Assembly (NCBI GenBank): GCA_019314375.1
Contig: JAFCZJ010000006.1
Span: 1-64,000, forward strand
Reading direction: 5' to 3'
DNA from: Deltaproteobacteria bacterium
GTDB lineage: Bacteria; Myxococcota; B64-G9
Length of the DNA: 64,000 bases
The notes beneath the pieces were generated by a model, which made no database searches, had not been told where the DNA came from, and saw nothing but the letters and a program-made list of their open reading frames with translations. This document shows, one piece after another, positions 36,901 through 46,161 of this stretch (position 1 is the first letter of the stretch; every line of letters starts with the position of its first letter). Position numbers and translations under genes: made by a program.

Positions 36901-38055
36901 CCCCGTTTTTTCTTTCGCTTGACCATTCAACGCGGTTTTTTTCTGCAGCATGCGCTGGAAACGCAGGCCATAGTGCTGCAAATCCATGCGCAGCAGGATG
37001 AACAACATGATGACGAGGCCCAAAAAGGTGAGCCAGACCAGCAGCATATTGTATCCCGCCGCTTCGAAGATTCCGCCCTCGCCCACCTTTGGCAATTGTT
37101 TTGGCGTGATGGGCAGCCCATAGCGGTTGGCCAGCTTGGCGACGTAAATCATATTGATGACCGGGATGCCTTGTCGGCTCATGCGGGTCATAACCGCATC
37201 CCGCAGGCGACCCGGTTGAGGGGTGGTTTTGTTTAAGCCGGGGGCGAAAAGTTTTTTGACCAGCTGGCTGCCCACCGAACCCACGCCGCCACCCACATTG
37301 ACATAGCAGGCAATGGGTCGCTCGCCGGCCTGTTCTCGGTAAATGTTCATGCGCAGATCGAAGCTGGAGGGCAGATCCGGCGGGTCCAAAAGTTCTATGT
37401 CGTTCCGTTTGATGATGTCCCGCAACATACGCACGCCGTCAGGAGGCAGTCCGCCGCCCCGATCCTGTTCTCCGCCCATGGATGCCGCCGTTGTGCGGTG
37501 GCGGATGATGCCTTTCTCAAAAAGCAAGCGCTCTTGGTCCAGCCAGCTCAGTTGTGGGTCGGTGGCACCCCAGCGGGAAGCTGAGCCAGATGTGATGATG
37601 ATGGGCTCTAAGCCCAGGGTTTCCGCAGCAACCAGGGAGGCCATGTTCAATGGAGGGAAGGAGCCCGAGAAGGCAAGGGCCACCACGTCTCCCTTTTTCA
37701 ACTTGGCGCGCTTGTAGAGATGGACCATCACCGCGGCCCAGTTGGGGTTGGCTGCGGTCTGCTTTGCCGTCAAGACGCCCGCGTTGGATGTGATGGGGGT
37801 CAGGCCAGAGCCAATCATGCCCGTTCCCAGGGGGTCATGTTCTTGATCGATGCGGCCGTAGATTTCCACCCGGGCTCGGCGCACCACCTCCATGCCCTGG
37901 GCCATGGACTTGGCCGCCTGTAGTTTCTGTTCGTAATGCGCCTTGCGACGCTTTTCGGGCAAGCCCTCGACCAGCAGGTAGGCCAGCAGCGAGAGGAAGG
38001 CCACCAGGACGAGTACGCCTCTGGATGCCTTGCCGGGTCTCCACATTAGAGCCAT
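36895..38055 (-). CDS. Poly-gamma-glutamate system protein PgsW-like
   Basis: 386 residues. N-terminal membrane helix (GVLVLVAFLSLLAYLLVEGL), a large extracytoplasmic domain (VVALAFSGSFPPLNMASLVA, YVNVGGGVGSVGSQLVKKLF), and a C-terminal helix (LLVWLTFLGLVIMLFILL). Sequence and position after pgsC fit PgsW, found in Gram-negative pgsBCW-type loci. Third gene of the minus-strand operon. ATG 38055 overlaps the pgsC end by 10 nt. Possibly a polymer release or export protein; role unproven. Confidence 0.75.
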   Translation of the reverse strand: MALMWRPGKASRGVLVLVAFLSLLAYLLVEGLPEKRRKAHYEQKLQAAKSMAQGMEVVRRARVEIYGRIDQEHDPLGTGMIGSGLTPITSNAGVLTAKQTAANPNWAAVMVHLYKRAKLKKGDVVALAFSGSFPPLNMASLVAAETLGLEPIIITSGSASRWGATDPQLSWLDQERLLFEKGIIRHRTTAASMGGEQDRGGGLPPDGVRMLRDIIKRNDIELLDPPDLPSSFDLRMNIYREQAGERPIACYVNVGGGVGSVGSQLVKKLFAPGLNKTTPQPGRLRDAVMTRMSRQGIPVINMIYVAKLANRYGLPITPKQLPKVGEGGIFEAAGYNMLLVWLTFLGLVIMLFILLRMDLQHYGLRFQRMLQKKTALNGQAKEKTGS

Positions 38056-38510
38056 TCGTACAACTCCCCGCCGTAGATCAGCACCAGGATGAGCTTGACG
38101 ATTACACCCGAGGCGATCAGCGTGGCTGTGGTCTCAACCACACCCTGGCGATCGATCCACATGCCCACCAGGCCCGGGATGATGAAACCGATGGCGGCCA
38201 GATGCACAGTCTGGCCCCCAATATCAAAAACCATAAATGATTTGAAAAACATCCCCAGCAGGAATCCAATCAAGATGATCACCACGGTGCGTCGTCGGCC
38301 AAAGAGGATGGTGAAGGTGCTCATAAACTTCACCACCAGCCAAGTGATGATACCCAGCCCGATGGTGACGGCGACCAGGATGGGGTTGTTCAGGTTGAGG
38401 GCGATGTAGCCCGGCACGACCATGCCGCCTGCTGCCAGACCCAGGGTCTCGGAGAACACCAGGCTGACAACCAGACCGATGCCGATGGCGTTGGGAATTA
38501 GATCTTCCAC
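38046..38510 (-). CDS. pgsC: Poly-gamma-glutamate synthase membrane subunit PgsC/CapC
   Basis: 154 residues with four or five membrane helices. Motifs GLVVSLVFSETLGLAAGGMV and VVPGYIALNLNNPILVAVTI match CapC/PgsC. It forms the synthase with PgsB. Starts 5 nt after the pgsB stop. Confidence 0.92.
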   Translation of the reverse strand: MEDLIPNAIGIGLVVSLVFSETLGLAAGGMVVPGYIALNLNNPILVAVTIGLGIITWLVVKFMSTFTILFGRRRTVVIILIGFLLGMFFKSFMVFDIGGQTVHLAAIGFIIPGLVGMWIDRQGVVETTATLIASGVIVKLILVLIYGGELYEWL

Positions 38511-38515
38511 TTTGC

Positions 38516-39721
38516 TTAAACCTCTTCCTCCGCCTCGTCGCCGGGGACGTAGGCGCGGTTTTGGAAATACTCGACGATTTCGTTGCCACCGCCGCCGAAG
38601 TTGCCCATGCCGAAGATTGTGCCCTGCTTGCCGATTTTGGCGATGGCGCGTTCAAAGACGGAACCTGGTAACGCAAGTTCCATATTCACCAGGTTCTCGG
38701 GGTTCATGCCGGCCTTCATCGCGGCATCCAAAGCCATACGGGTTCCTGTGCCTGTGACGATGGCGGTGTTTAATTGTTCCAAATGTGTCAGGACCTTGCC
38801 AAGCTGGATGGAGCGGTGGGGCCGGTCGGCGCGGCAGTTCAGGATTACAACCCGTTTTCGATTTTCGGGGTAGAGGTGGATGATGCGCTGCCAGATAACT
38901 CGGGTGGATTCCGGATCGTTGGCGGCAAAAGCGTTGACGAACTCGATTTTTTTGGCGAAGAAGGCCAGCTTGTATAGGCGCAAGGCTCCGACGTCGGGTG
39001 TTGCCTTATGCATGCCCGCAAGGGCTTTTTCGGGGGCGATGCCTGCTTCTCGACATACTCGGATGGCCACCGCCAGATTCTCGGGATGCTCGATATAGGA
39101 AAAGTCCAGCATCATGCTCTCTTCGATCCCTTCGCTTTTCGGTGTCACGGCCAGCAACTCGCTGCCTTTTTGCTGGCAGACGATGCGCAGCAGCTCCAAT
39201 ATCAAAGGGTCGGTCTCCGCGGTGATCAGCTTGCCTTTGCGCGGCGTGGTGCCTGCCATGGCCAGGGCTGCATCGTGGACAGTGGGCCCCATTACATCTA
39301 AGTGATCCGGACGAATATTGGTGATGACGCCCAGGGTTGAGCGGATCATGGTGTCTTCACAGATCGCCTGGTATTTTGGGTTCAGTGCCATGCACTCAGC
39401 CACCAAGGCCGTTCCTTGTCGATGGGCGGTGACCGCGACGGCACGCAACTGCTCGATGATGTTGGCTCGTCCCTGTCGCTGAATGGAGTACTCGGAGCCA
39501 TCCTCCAAAATCATGCGGGGCCTGGAACCGGTGGTTTTGGCGCAGGTCCGGATCCCGCCCTCCCGCAGTCCGGCCGCGATGAGCCGTGTGACCGAGCTTT
39601 TGCCGCGGGTGCCGTTGACGTGGATGCGAACCTCAACCCGACGGAGGTTGCGCATGTGAACGGCGAATTCCCAGATGCCGTAAGCGACAAGCGCCCCGAG
39701 CACGATGCTCAATACGGTCAC
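38516..39721 (-). CDS. pgsB: Poly-gamma-glutamate synthase ligase subunit PgsB/CapB
   Basis: 401 residues. Mur-ligase-like ATPase with P-loop HVNGTRGKSSVTR (34-46; Lys41), LVAECMALNPKYQAICEDTM, ITNIRPDHLDVMGPT and a C-terminal GMGNFGGGGNEIVEYF. It activates and polymerises glutamate at the membrane. N-terminal helix anchors it. PgsA/CapA, needed for transport in Bacillus, is not in the window. GAGGAGC ribosome site precedes. Confidence 0.93.
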   Translation of the reverse strand: MTVLSIVLGALVAYGIWEFAVHMRNLRRVEVRIHVNGTRGKSSVTRLIAAGLREGGIRTCAKTTGSRPRMILEDGSEYSIQRQGRANIIEQLRAVAVTAHRQGTALVAECMALNPKYQAICEDTMIRSTLGVITNIRPDHLDVMGPTVHDAALAMAGTTPRKGKLITAETDPLILELLRIVCQQKGSELLAVTPKSEGIEESMMLDFSYIEHPENLAVAIRVCREAGIAPEKALAGMHKATPDVGALRLYKLAFFAKKIEFVNAFAANDPESTRVIWQRIIHLYPENRKRVVILNCRADRPHRSIQLGKVLTHLEQLNTAIVTGTGTRMALDAAMKAGMNPENLVNMELALPGSVFERAIAKIGKQGTIFGMGNFGGGGNEIVEYFQNRAYVPGDEAEEEV

Positions 39722-39805
39722 CGATTTGCTCCTCGCATGAATGCTAAGGGCTGAAATCTACTGCCTCTATTGGTGGGGTGGCAACGAAAAAGTGAAGTCT
39801 CACCA

Positions 39806-39826
39806 CCGTGTCGCTTCGCGACACGG
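39806..39826. repeat. Intergenic palindrome, copy 2
   Basis: CCGTGTCGC (39806-39814) and GCGACACGG (39818-39826) form a perfect 9-bp stem with a TTC loop. It matches the repeat at 2423-2449 in inverted orientation, including flanking CAC/CACAAG bases. It lies upstream of pgsB and downstream of the biotin carrier gene. No T-tract. Confidence 0.6.
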
Positions 39827-39901
39827 CACAAGTGTTTCTGCTCTGGTGTGATCTTTTGCATCCTTGACTCAATTGGTAAGATTGTGCCTCATCAAGAAAC
39901 A

Positions 39902-40351
39902 CTAGACCCAGGTAATCAAGGGGTCCCCTGTCTGCACCCTTTGTCCCGCCTCCACGTGGATGGACGCCACTTGGCCGTCATGACTGGCCCGGATTTCATT
40001 TTCCATCTTCATGGCTTCAAGAACCAGAAGAACTTCGCCGGTTTTAACTTGTTGGTCTGCTTTTACCATCAGTTTGACGACCACCCCGGGCATGTTGGCG
40101 CACAAGCTGTTGCCGCCGGCTGCCGGTTTTGGGGGCGTTGCGACTGAGGCTCCTTTGGGGATGGCGCGCGGGGCTGCTTGAGGCGCTGGACGTGGAGCCG
40201 GACTCGATATTGAGGTTTGGCCGGCCGTGATGGCCACCTCAAGCTCTTGTCCATTCACGATGACCAAGGCTTTGTCTCCAGTCAGGGATTTGACTTGAAC
40301 TTTGTAGCTTCGGCCTTCGATCTCCAGCTCCATCTCTTGTCCTGCTTGCAT
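39902..40351 (-). CDS. Biotin carboxyl carrier protein
   Basis: 149 residues. A Pro/Ala linker leads to a biotinyl domain with the biotinylation motif EAMKMEN (Lys115), preceded by NMPGVVVKLMVKADQQVKTG. The small N-terminal domain (EMELEIEGRSYKVQVKSLTG) resembles the carrier chain of acyl-CoA carboxylases or oxaloacetate decarboxylase gamma/alpha tails. Its carboxylase partner is not nearby. GAGGAG precedes ATG 40351. The next gene upstream ends 12 bp away. Confidence 0.9.
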   Translation of the reverse strand: MQAGQEMELEIEGRSYKVQVKSLTGDKALVIVNGQELEVAITAGQTSISSPAPRPAPQAAPRAIPKGASVATPPKPAAGGNSLCANMPGVVVKLMVKADQQVKTGEVLLVLEAMKMENEIRASHDGQVASIHVEAGQRVQTGDPLITWV

Positions 40352-40363
40352 GGTTTCGGCTCC

Positions 40364-41290
40364 TCATGGAATGGCTTGACGGACCTTGGCCTCCACGTGG
40401 CGGATGCCGTCGTAGAGCGCATCGTTTCCTGGGACCCAGCCATTGATGCTCAGGGTCCTGGACAAGACACGGCGGCCCTTGCGGGTCAATGTATTGAGTT
40501 CCAATAAGACGGTCTGTACCCGTTGGGCCAGGCCGGGATGCAGACCGGGCCTGAGGCAGTAGGCGTCATAAGGAATGCGGCCTGTTTTGGCCACGATGGC
40601 CAACTCGCCCACGTCCAGTCCGGCGGTTCGGGCGTCCCTTAAGGCACCGGCCCAGGTCGCGGCGACGTCGTAACGTCCGGCGAAAAGGCCTTCCAAGCAT
40701 CGCCGGTGATCTCCCGCGAATTCCACCGAGGCAAAATCTCTTTCAGGGACGAGGCCCAGGCTGAGCAGATGGTGCAAAGGAAAGAGGTAGCCCGAAGTCG
40801 AATTCGGATCCGCAAAGCAGATCCGGGCTCCGCGCAGGCGCTTGATGTTGCTGTGGGGATTGCCCGCGGGTGCCACGAGGTAACTGGAGTAATTGACCGA
40901 TCCGGCAGCCACATGCGAGGCGATCAATTGAAGCGCTGGCAATTGGCGTTTGGCCCGCACATACGCCAGGGGTGAAAATTTGGCCAGATCGATCTCGCCG
41001 CGGGTCATGCGGTCGATCAAGTCACCATAGCTTTCGGTCACCACCAGGCTGACCGGGCGGCCCAGTTCCAAAGACATATGCTCAGTCAGGGCCCGGAAGC
41101 GTTCTGCCGTGGCTTCCTTGCCCACCACCGGGGTCATGCCGAAAACCAGTGGAGCCTGGGCGTTTTCAGATGCCTTTTCTGTCTTTTGGGGCGGCGTTTC
41201 AGGCGCTGGGCTGCTCATGGACCAGCGACTTGGCAACAAGATCCCGAGAAGCCCCATCAGGAGAATCCAGGTGAAGTGCCGGGCCTTCAT
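40364..41290 (-). CDS. PhnD-like phosphate/phosphonate substrate-binding protein
   Basis: 308 residues. Signal peptide (FTWILLMGLLGILLPS) and mature type-II binding fold: LVFGMTPVVGKEATAERFRA, EIDLAKFSPLAYVRAKRQLP, GARICFADPNSTSGYLFPLH, RYDVAATWAGALRDA. This is the PhnD signature. No ABC permease or ATPase is adjacent. Instead its ATG overlaps the stop of the diguanylate cyclase gene (ATGA), so it may sense a ligand for the cyclase rather than feed a transporter. Confidence 0.85.
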   Translation of the reverse strand: MKARHFTWILLMGLLGILLPSRWSMSSPAPETPPQKTEKASENAQAPLVFGMTPVVGKEATAERFRALTEHMSLELGRPVSLVVTESYGDLIDRMTRGEIDLAKFSPLAYVRAKRQLPALQLIASHVAAGSVNYSSYLVAPAGNPHSNIKRLRGARICFADPNSTSGYLFPLHHLLSLGLVPERDFASVEFAGDHRRCLEGLFAGRYDVAATWAGALRDARTAGLDVGELAIVAKTGRIPYDAYCLRPGLHPGLAQRVQTVLLELNTLTRKGRRVLSRTLSINGWVPGNDALYDGIRHVEAKVRQAIP

Positions 41291-42666
41291 TCCGCCACCT
41301 CCACCCGATTGCGACCCGCCCGCTTGGCCTCATATAGAGCAGCGTCGGCGCGTTCGATGAGTTGGGTCAGCTCTTCGGCCTCCACGGCCAATTCGGCCAC
41401 GCCCAGGCTGATGGTCAGTTTGCCGCCGGGTTGTTCTTTGCCCCCTTCGAACTTTTCTTTTTCTACTGCCTTACGTAGTTTTTCCGCTGCCCGGACAGCC
41501 GCTTTTTTGTTGCTATCCAAAAGTGCGATGCAGAACTCTTCACCGCCGAAGCGACCGATGATGTCGATGGACCTCAGGTTGCTTTTCATTACCTCAGCCA
41601 AGCGGGCCAGCAGTTTGTCACCGGCCACATGCCCATGGGTGTCGTTGAAGTGTTTGAACTTATCCACATCCAGCATGATGAGGCTCAGCGGGTGGTCGCC
41701 GCGCTTGGCTCGCAAGATCTCAAACTCCATCCTGGTCAGCAGATGGGTTTTGTTGGCCAGCCCGGTCAAACCATCGGTGGTGGCCAACTCCTCCAATTTC
41801 AGGTTGACCTCGCTCAGCCGAAGGTTGGTGCGTTTCAGTTCTTCGTTTTTCTCAACGATTTCTGCGGAGCGTTCGCGGACTTTGTGCTCCAGGTCATGGG
41901 TGTAGCTGGCCAGCTCGGCGGCGGTGTTGTTGAATACTTCGCCCAGCGTGCCCAATTCATCCCGGCGCGTGACCTCGATGCGATGGTCCAAGTCGCGCTT
42001 GCGCAGGTGTTCTGCCATGACGTGCAGGCGGCGCAGGGGTTTGATGACCTGGCTGGATAGACCCAGAATCATGGCCAGGGTCATCAGCACCATGAGCACG
42101 CCGGTCAATTTGATGACATACCAGCGCAGCTTGGCTGTGCGTTGCTCGAGTCGGTCCAGGGAGAACTCGGCCAGTAAGGTACCCCAGCGCAGGCCTGACT
42201 TCACCGGCAAGGCGATCTCCAAACGGTTTCCCTCGGGTCGCAGGATGGTTCGGTACAGGACCCTGTCCGATGACAGGGCCCTTAACGCGAAGGGATCACG
42301 GCGCAGCTCGCCGTAAGCGGTCTCTTCGGTGTGGGCGATGACGCGACCCTCGCTGTCCAGCACGCAAAGTGAGCGCAGGTCCCGGATGGGATCCCGAACC
42401 GAGCTGTTCTCCATCTCCGGTTTCGCGCCCAGATTGGATGCGGGTGGCCGAAATTGGGCCAAGTAATCGTCCAGGCGCTCGATTTCGTGGTTGGCCAGAG
42501 CGATGGAGCAGGGCACGGACAGGGCGCTGAGCAAAGATAGCCCCCGGTGTTTCATTTCGTCCATGAGCTGGTCTTCGGTGAAACGCACCGACACCAAACC
42601 CCCGGCACCCAGAATAGGAAGGGTTAATGCGATAACCAGCAGGATTAATTTGGGGCGGATACCCAT
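41287..42666 (-). CDS. Membrane diguanylate cyclase (periplasmic sensor-HAMP-GGDEF)
   Basis: 459 residues. TM1 ~7-27, periplasmic sensor ~28-182, TM2 ~184-206, HAMP ~207-260, coiled coil (EKNEELKRTNLRLSEVNLKL), GGDEF domain with active-site GGEEF (374-378) and inhibitory I-site RxxD (RSID, 365-368) exactly five residues ahead. Catalysis of 2 GTP to c-di-GMP is expected. Translationally coupled to the downstream PhnD-like protein. Confidence 0.95.
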   Translation of the reverse strand: MGIRPKLILLVIALTLPILGAGGLVSVRFTEDQLMDEMKHRGLSLLSALSVPCSIALANHEIERLDDYLAQFRPPASNLGAKPEMENSSVRDPIRDLRSLCVLDSEGRVIAHTEETAYGELRRDPFALRALSSDRVLYRTILRPEGNRLEIALPVKSGLRWGTLLAEFSLDRLEQRTAKLRWYVIKLTGVLMVLMTLAMILGLSSQVIKPLRRLHVMAEHLRKRDLDHRIEVTRRDELGTLGEVFNNTAAELASYTHDLEHKVRERSAEIVEKNEELKRTNLRLSEVNLKLEELATTDGLTGLANKTHLLTRMEFEILRAKRGDHPLSLIMLDVDKFKHFNDTHGHVAGDKLLARLAEVMKSNLRSIDIIGRFGGEEFCIALLDSNKKAAVRAAEKLRKAVEKEKFEGGKEQPGGKLTISLGVAELAVEAEELTQLIERADAALYEAKRAGRNRVEVAE

Positions 42667-42714
42667 GGGGCGGATCCTATTCCCGATTGGACTTTGATAG
42701 CAAGCTTGAGGCGC

Positions 42715-43770
42715 TTAGAGCGGTGCTTGCCAGCTGATGGGGATGCCTAGCATGAACATGATGGGGCGACGATCACCACTGTCGAAGAAGAGACATAAGG
42801 AGGCGTTGAGCTGGACACCGATTCTCAAGCCCACGTCCGTCCTGAAGGTGTAGCCAATACCGGGCGACACGTAAAGCCCAAGGAATTCTTCATGATCAGA
42901 TTCGGAGCCCCCGTTGTCCCAGAACCTTATGTCTACACCAAGGCCGATGCGAAGGCTGTGTTTGCCCTTGGGGTCCAGATTGATGGGCACAAAGGGGCGG
43001 CTGCCAATGTGCCAGATAAGGTTGGTTTTTGCGCCTGACCAGAAACCGAGCTCCATGATGGTCCAGGCGATGTCTTCCCATTTCAAGGAGGCGACGAAGA
43101 GATCGCTACCTAACAGGATTCCGTCTTCCAGTTCGTAGCCAACGACCGGCACCAGGTCCACCCATTCGGTTTGCTGTCTTCGCTGCTCGTCGGTTATGAC
43201 CTTGGGCGGCGATGGCTCTGGCGATTTTACAACTACAAACTTGCGCGTGGGAGGTGGGATTGGGCCGGATCGCGTGTTCCGGGTTGCTTTGTCCTTGCCT
43301 GCCAGCTTGGCCACGACCTGTGTTAAGGATTTGGAAATCTCGTCTTCCGTGCAGCCGCCCGAGGTGGTGGCTGCGGCTTCGGAGGAGGCTTTCTTTAGAT
43401 CGTGCAGGGTGACCGAGACTTCGCAGCTGGTGCCAATCTTGATGATTTGGCCGTGTAGGGTTTTGTCCGCCGCAAGCTCTCGGCCCAGTTCGATTTGACA
43501 TTTCTGGTCGAAGCAATCCTTGTAGGACTCACGCTTGGCCGTGAGTAGACGTTTTTTGATTTCGTTCTTGGGTACAACCTCAAAGCTGCCTGTGGCCGTG
43601 AGCTTGGCCGAGAGAATGTCGGTTAATGCCTCCAGAAGCTTTGCGTCCAGGGTGATTCGTTTGGCCTCTATCTGAAAAACGGCCACGATGGGTTTGGGAC
43701 CCTCGGCCTTTGCGGGCAGGCAGATTGTTAACAGGCAGAACAAAGACAAGCATGGGATCGATTTGCGCAC
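42715..43770 (-). CDS. Secreted TolB-N-like plus beta-barrel protein
   Basis: 351 residues starting GTG 43770 (CTGGAG upstream). Signal peptide ...LLTICLPAKA. The N-terminal ~130 residues (IVAVFQIEAKRITLDAKLLE, VPKNEIKKRLL, CQIELGRELAADKTLHGQI) resemble the TolB-N/CsgG-like fold common in myxobacteria. Pro/Thr linker, then alternating beta strands ending PISWQAPL, possibly an outer-membrane barrel. The cysteine pair in KDCFDQKC is typical of such domains. Function unknown. Confidence 0.6.
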   Translation of the reverse strand: MRKSIPCLSLFCLLTICLPAKAEGPKPIVAVFQIEAKRITLDAKLLEALTDILSAKLTATGSFEVVPKNEIKKRLLTAKRESYKDCFDQKCQIELGRELAADKTLHGQIIKIGTSCEVSVTLHDLKKASSEAAATTSGGCTEDEISKSLTQVVAKLAGKDKATRNTRSGPIPPPTRKFVVVKSPEPSPPKVITDEQRRQQTEWVDLVPVVGYELEDGILLGSDLFVASLKWEDIAWTIMELGFWSGAKTNLIWHIGSRPFVPINLDPKGKHSLRIGLGVDIRFWDNGGSESDHEEFLGLYVSPGIGYTFRTDVGLRIGVQLNASLCLFFDSGDRRPIMFMLGIPISWQAPL

Positions 43771-43782
43771 CGCGTTCTCCAG

Positions 43783-43811
43783 TTTTGGTTATCCCGATTT
43801 TGATTATCCGG
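43783..43811. repeat. 14-bp direct repeat in divergent promoter region
   Basis: TTTTGGTTATCCCG (43783-43796) and TTTTGATTATCCGG (43798-43811), 15 bp apart start to start, between divergently transcribed genes. Possible paired regulator half-sites. Confidence 0.35.
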
Positions 43812-43925
43812 GCATACTAGGGTGAGCTCGTGGCTATCCCAAGGAAAAATTCCTATCATGACGGTTGGGGGCTTGTCGGATTTGCAGCAAAGGGTTAAGA
43901 TGAATAGATGCAGGAGGCGGTAACA

Positions 43926-46160
43926 ATGAGGCGGCATGAAATTGGATGCTTGGCGGCGATGTTTTTGGTTGCATTGCTGTGGACGGCTTGCAGCGGCTAT
44001 GAGGGGATTTCCGATGCGGGGCAGGATGCGCTTGATGGACAGGTAGGCGGCGATGATGGGGGTGGGGGGTGTTTGGAGGCTTACCCGGGGCAGGTGGTCA
44101 TCAATGAAATTTTCTTGTGGCCGGTGGGCGTGGCGGCCCCGGTGGCTTGCTTCATCGAGATCGTCAACACTTCGTCGGAGCCCTTGGCCCTGGAGGGTTG
44201 GACTCTGATAGACGGCGATGGGCATTCGGCGGCTTTGGACTTGCCGGAGGGCGTGTCCTTACAGCCGGGCCACCCCATGGCCTTGTCTCTGTCAGATGAT
44301 GCCCAAAGTGAGAGCTGGCTTTCGCCGGGCCTTGTGATTGATCAATTCCCGGTCGAGGCTCGCTTGTTCGAGATGTGGGCCGGCGAGGTGATGGTGGATC
44401 GGGTTGATCTCCGCACGGGGCTGTGGCCCGTGGTCGACGGGGCCTCTTTGTCGCTGGATCCAGAGCACCAGAGTTTCATGGGCAACGACGATCCGGACCA
44501 TTGGTGTCAGGCTGAAGTCTCCTTCGCTGGAAGTCTGCAGGGCAGCCCGGGTGCGGTCAACCCGTCTTGTCCCACACCTGTGATCTGCGTCGATCCCGCC
44601 GAGGACTGTACGGACACAGTTGGGGATTGTTTGGAACCCTATTGTCTGCCTGTCGAAGAAGGCCAGGGATGCGGACAGCAGGCAGCTGATGACCCGCCCA
44701 CTTCGGACAACCCTTGTCTGCTTGGTATTTGCAACGATGTTCTGCCGGGTTTTGCCGATCGGCCTGACGGTTCGGCCTGCGATTTGGTTGAGCCTGTACT
44801 TGGTTCTTACTGTGTCGAGGGTGGATGCCTTCCGCCGGAATGCGGAGACGATGTGCGTGGTCCATTGGAGGGCTGCGACGACGGGGGGCGCGAGGACGGG
44901 GACGGCTGTTCCGCCGACTGCGAGTTGGAAGGCTGCGGCGACGGTGAGTTTGATGAAGGAGAAGACTGCGACGACGGCAGGAATGGCGATGATGCGGACG
45001 GATGCCGTGATGATTGCCGTTTTTCCTGCATCGATTCCCTGGTCGATTGCAAAGATCCCACGGGTGACTGCGCTCTGCAGGTCTGCGCCGAGGGTGGTTT
45101 GGGCCAACTCTGCCAAGCCATCCAGGATCTAAATGATATTCCGATGGATGACGGGGAGCCCTGCACGATGGAGCGTTGCAGCGATCTGGGCCTGCCCGAA
45201 CATGCGCCTTTAGATGACGGTGCGGCCTGCGACAACGGCATGGGTAGGGTGGGGGATTATTGTCGGAATGCGCTGTGTATTGATTCGGTATGTGGAGATC
45301 GGGTGGTGGGTCCCCTGGAAGACTGCGACGACGGAAATTCGGACCCCTGCGACGCTTGTCTGCCCGACTGTACGGCCCGAAACAATGTCTGCGGTGACGG
45401 TTTATTCTGTCCCGAACAGGAAGGCTGTGAAGACGGCAATCTCGCCGATGGAGACGGATGCTCGGCTTCCTGTGAGTTGGAGCACATGCTCTGCCCGGCC
45501 GACATGGTTCATGTGCCGGCCGATGCCTTGCTGGATGTACCGAATGCCTTCTGCATGGACCGCTACGAGGCCTCCCGGCCCGACGCCACTTTTCTGAGCA
45601 TGGGCCATGATCTTTCACGAGCGGTCTCTCAACCCAACGTCATTCCCTGGCATTACAACCCCATCAGCATCGATAGCCTGGGCGAATTTCAGCTGGCCTG
45701 CGAGGCTGCCGGCAAGCGACTTTGCGGCAGAGAAGAGTGGTACGCTGCCTGCACCGGGCCGGAGCGACACGACTATTGCTACGGCGATTTCGCGGACTGG
45801 GACAAAGAGCGCTGCAACTGCGTGGACACCCACTGCGATGATGTCTGTGAGGCATGGGGCCTCGACCCCTGCGATGACGCCAGCGGTTGTGGTTACCGCA
45901 TGTACTATGATGGATACGCTTCTTTCTACGTGATGCCCACCGGATATTTCTCCGCCTGCGTGGACTCCTTCGGCGGTTTCGACATGTCCGGCAATGTTTG
46001 GGAGATGGTGCCCTCCGACGTGGACCCCAACCTGCGAGGCTACGAAATCCGCGGCGGCGCCTTCAATTGCGGTGGACCCATGACCCGCCTCCAGTGCAAC
46101 TACAATGCAAACTGGAACTCCCTCTACGCAGGCTTCCGCTGTTGTAGCGATTCCCTTTGA
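43926..46160 (+). CDS. Large lipoprotein: lamin-tail, DUF4215 repeats, FGE-like C-terminus
   Basis: 744 residues from ATG 43926, with AGGAGG 9 nt upstream. Lipobox WTAC near residue 22. A Gly/Asp linker leads to a lamin-tail-like domain (VINEIFLWPVG, EIVNTSSEPLALEGWTLID). Several DUF4215-type Cys-rich repeats follow (CDDGREDGDGCSADCELEGC, CEDGNLADGDGCSASCELEH), as in myxobacterial surface proteins. The C-terminal ~210 residues match an FGE/sulfatase-modifying fold (RYEASRPDAT, CEAAGKRLCGREEWYAAC, GNVWEMVPSD, RGGAFNCGG, GFRCCSD). The paired catalytic cysteines of FGE (CxxxxC) are not evident, so it may be non-catalytic. Confidence 0.75.
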   Translation: MRRHEIGCLAAMFLVALLWTACSGYEGISDAGQDALDGQVGGDDGGGGCLEAYPGQVVINEIFLWPVGVAAPVACFIEIVNTSSEPLALEGWTLIDGDGHSAALDLPEGVSLQPGHPMALSLSDDAQSESWLSPGLVIDQFPVEARLFEMWAGEVMVDRVDLRTGLWPVVDGASLSLDPEHQSFMGNDDPDHWCQAEVSFAGSLQGSPGAVNPSCPTPVICVDPAEDCTDTVGDCLEPYCLPVEEGQGCGQQAADDPPTSDNPCLLGICNDVLPGFADRPDGSACDLVEPVLGSYCVEGGCLPPECGDDVRGPLEGCDDGGREDGDGCSADCELEGCGDGEFDEGEDCDDGRNGDDADGCRDDCRFSCIDSLVDCKDPTGDCALQVCAEGGLGQLCQAIQDLNDIPMDDGEPCTMERCSDLGLPEHAPLDDGAACDNGMGRVGDYCRNALCIDSVCGDRVVGPLEDCDDGNSDPCDACLPDCTARNNVCGDGLFCPEQEGCEDGNLADGDGCSASCELEHMLCPADMVHVPADALLDVPNAFCMDRYEASRPDATFLSMGHDLSRAVSQPNVIPWHYNPISIDSLGEFQLACEAAGKRLCGREEWYAACTGPERHDYCYGDFADWDKERCNCVDTHCDDVCEAWGLDPCDDASGCGYRMYYDGYASFYVMPTGYFSACVDSFGGFDMSGNVWEMVPSDVDPNLRGYEIRGGAFNCGGPMTRLQCNYNANWNSLYAGFRCCSDSL

Positions 46161-46161
46161 A

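Noticed and set aside
44557-45618. 353-residue Arg/His-rich minus-strand ORF
   Set aside because: Antisense of the Asp/Cys-rich DUF4215 repeats, which explains the composition.
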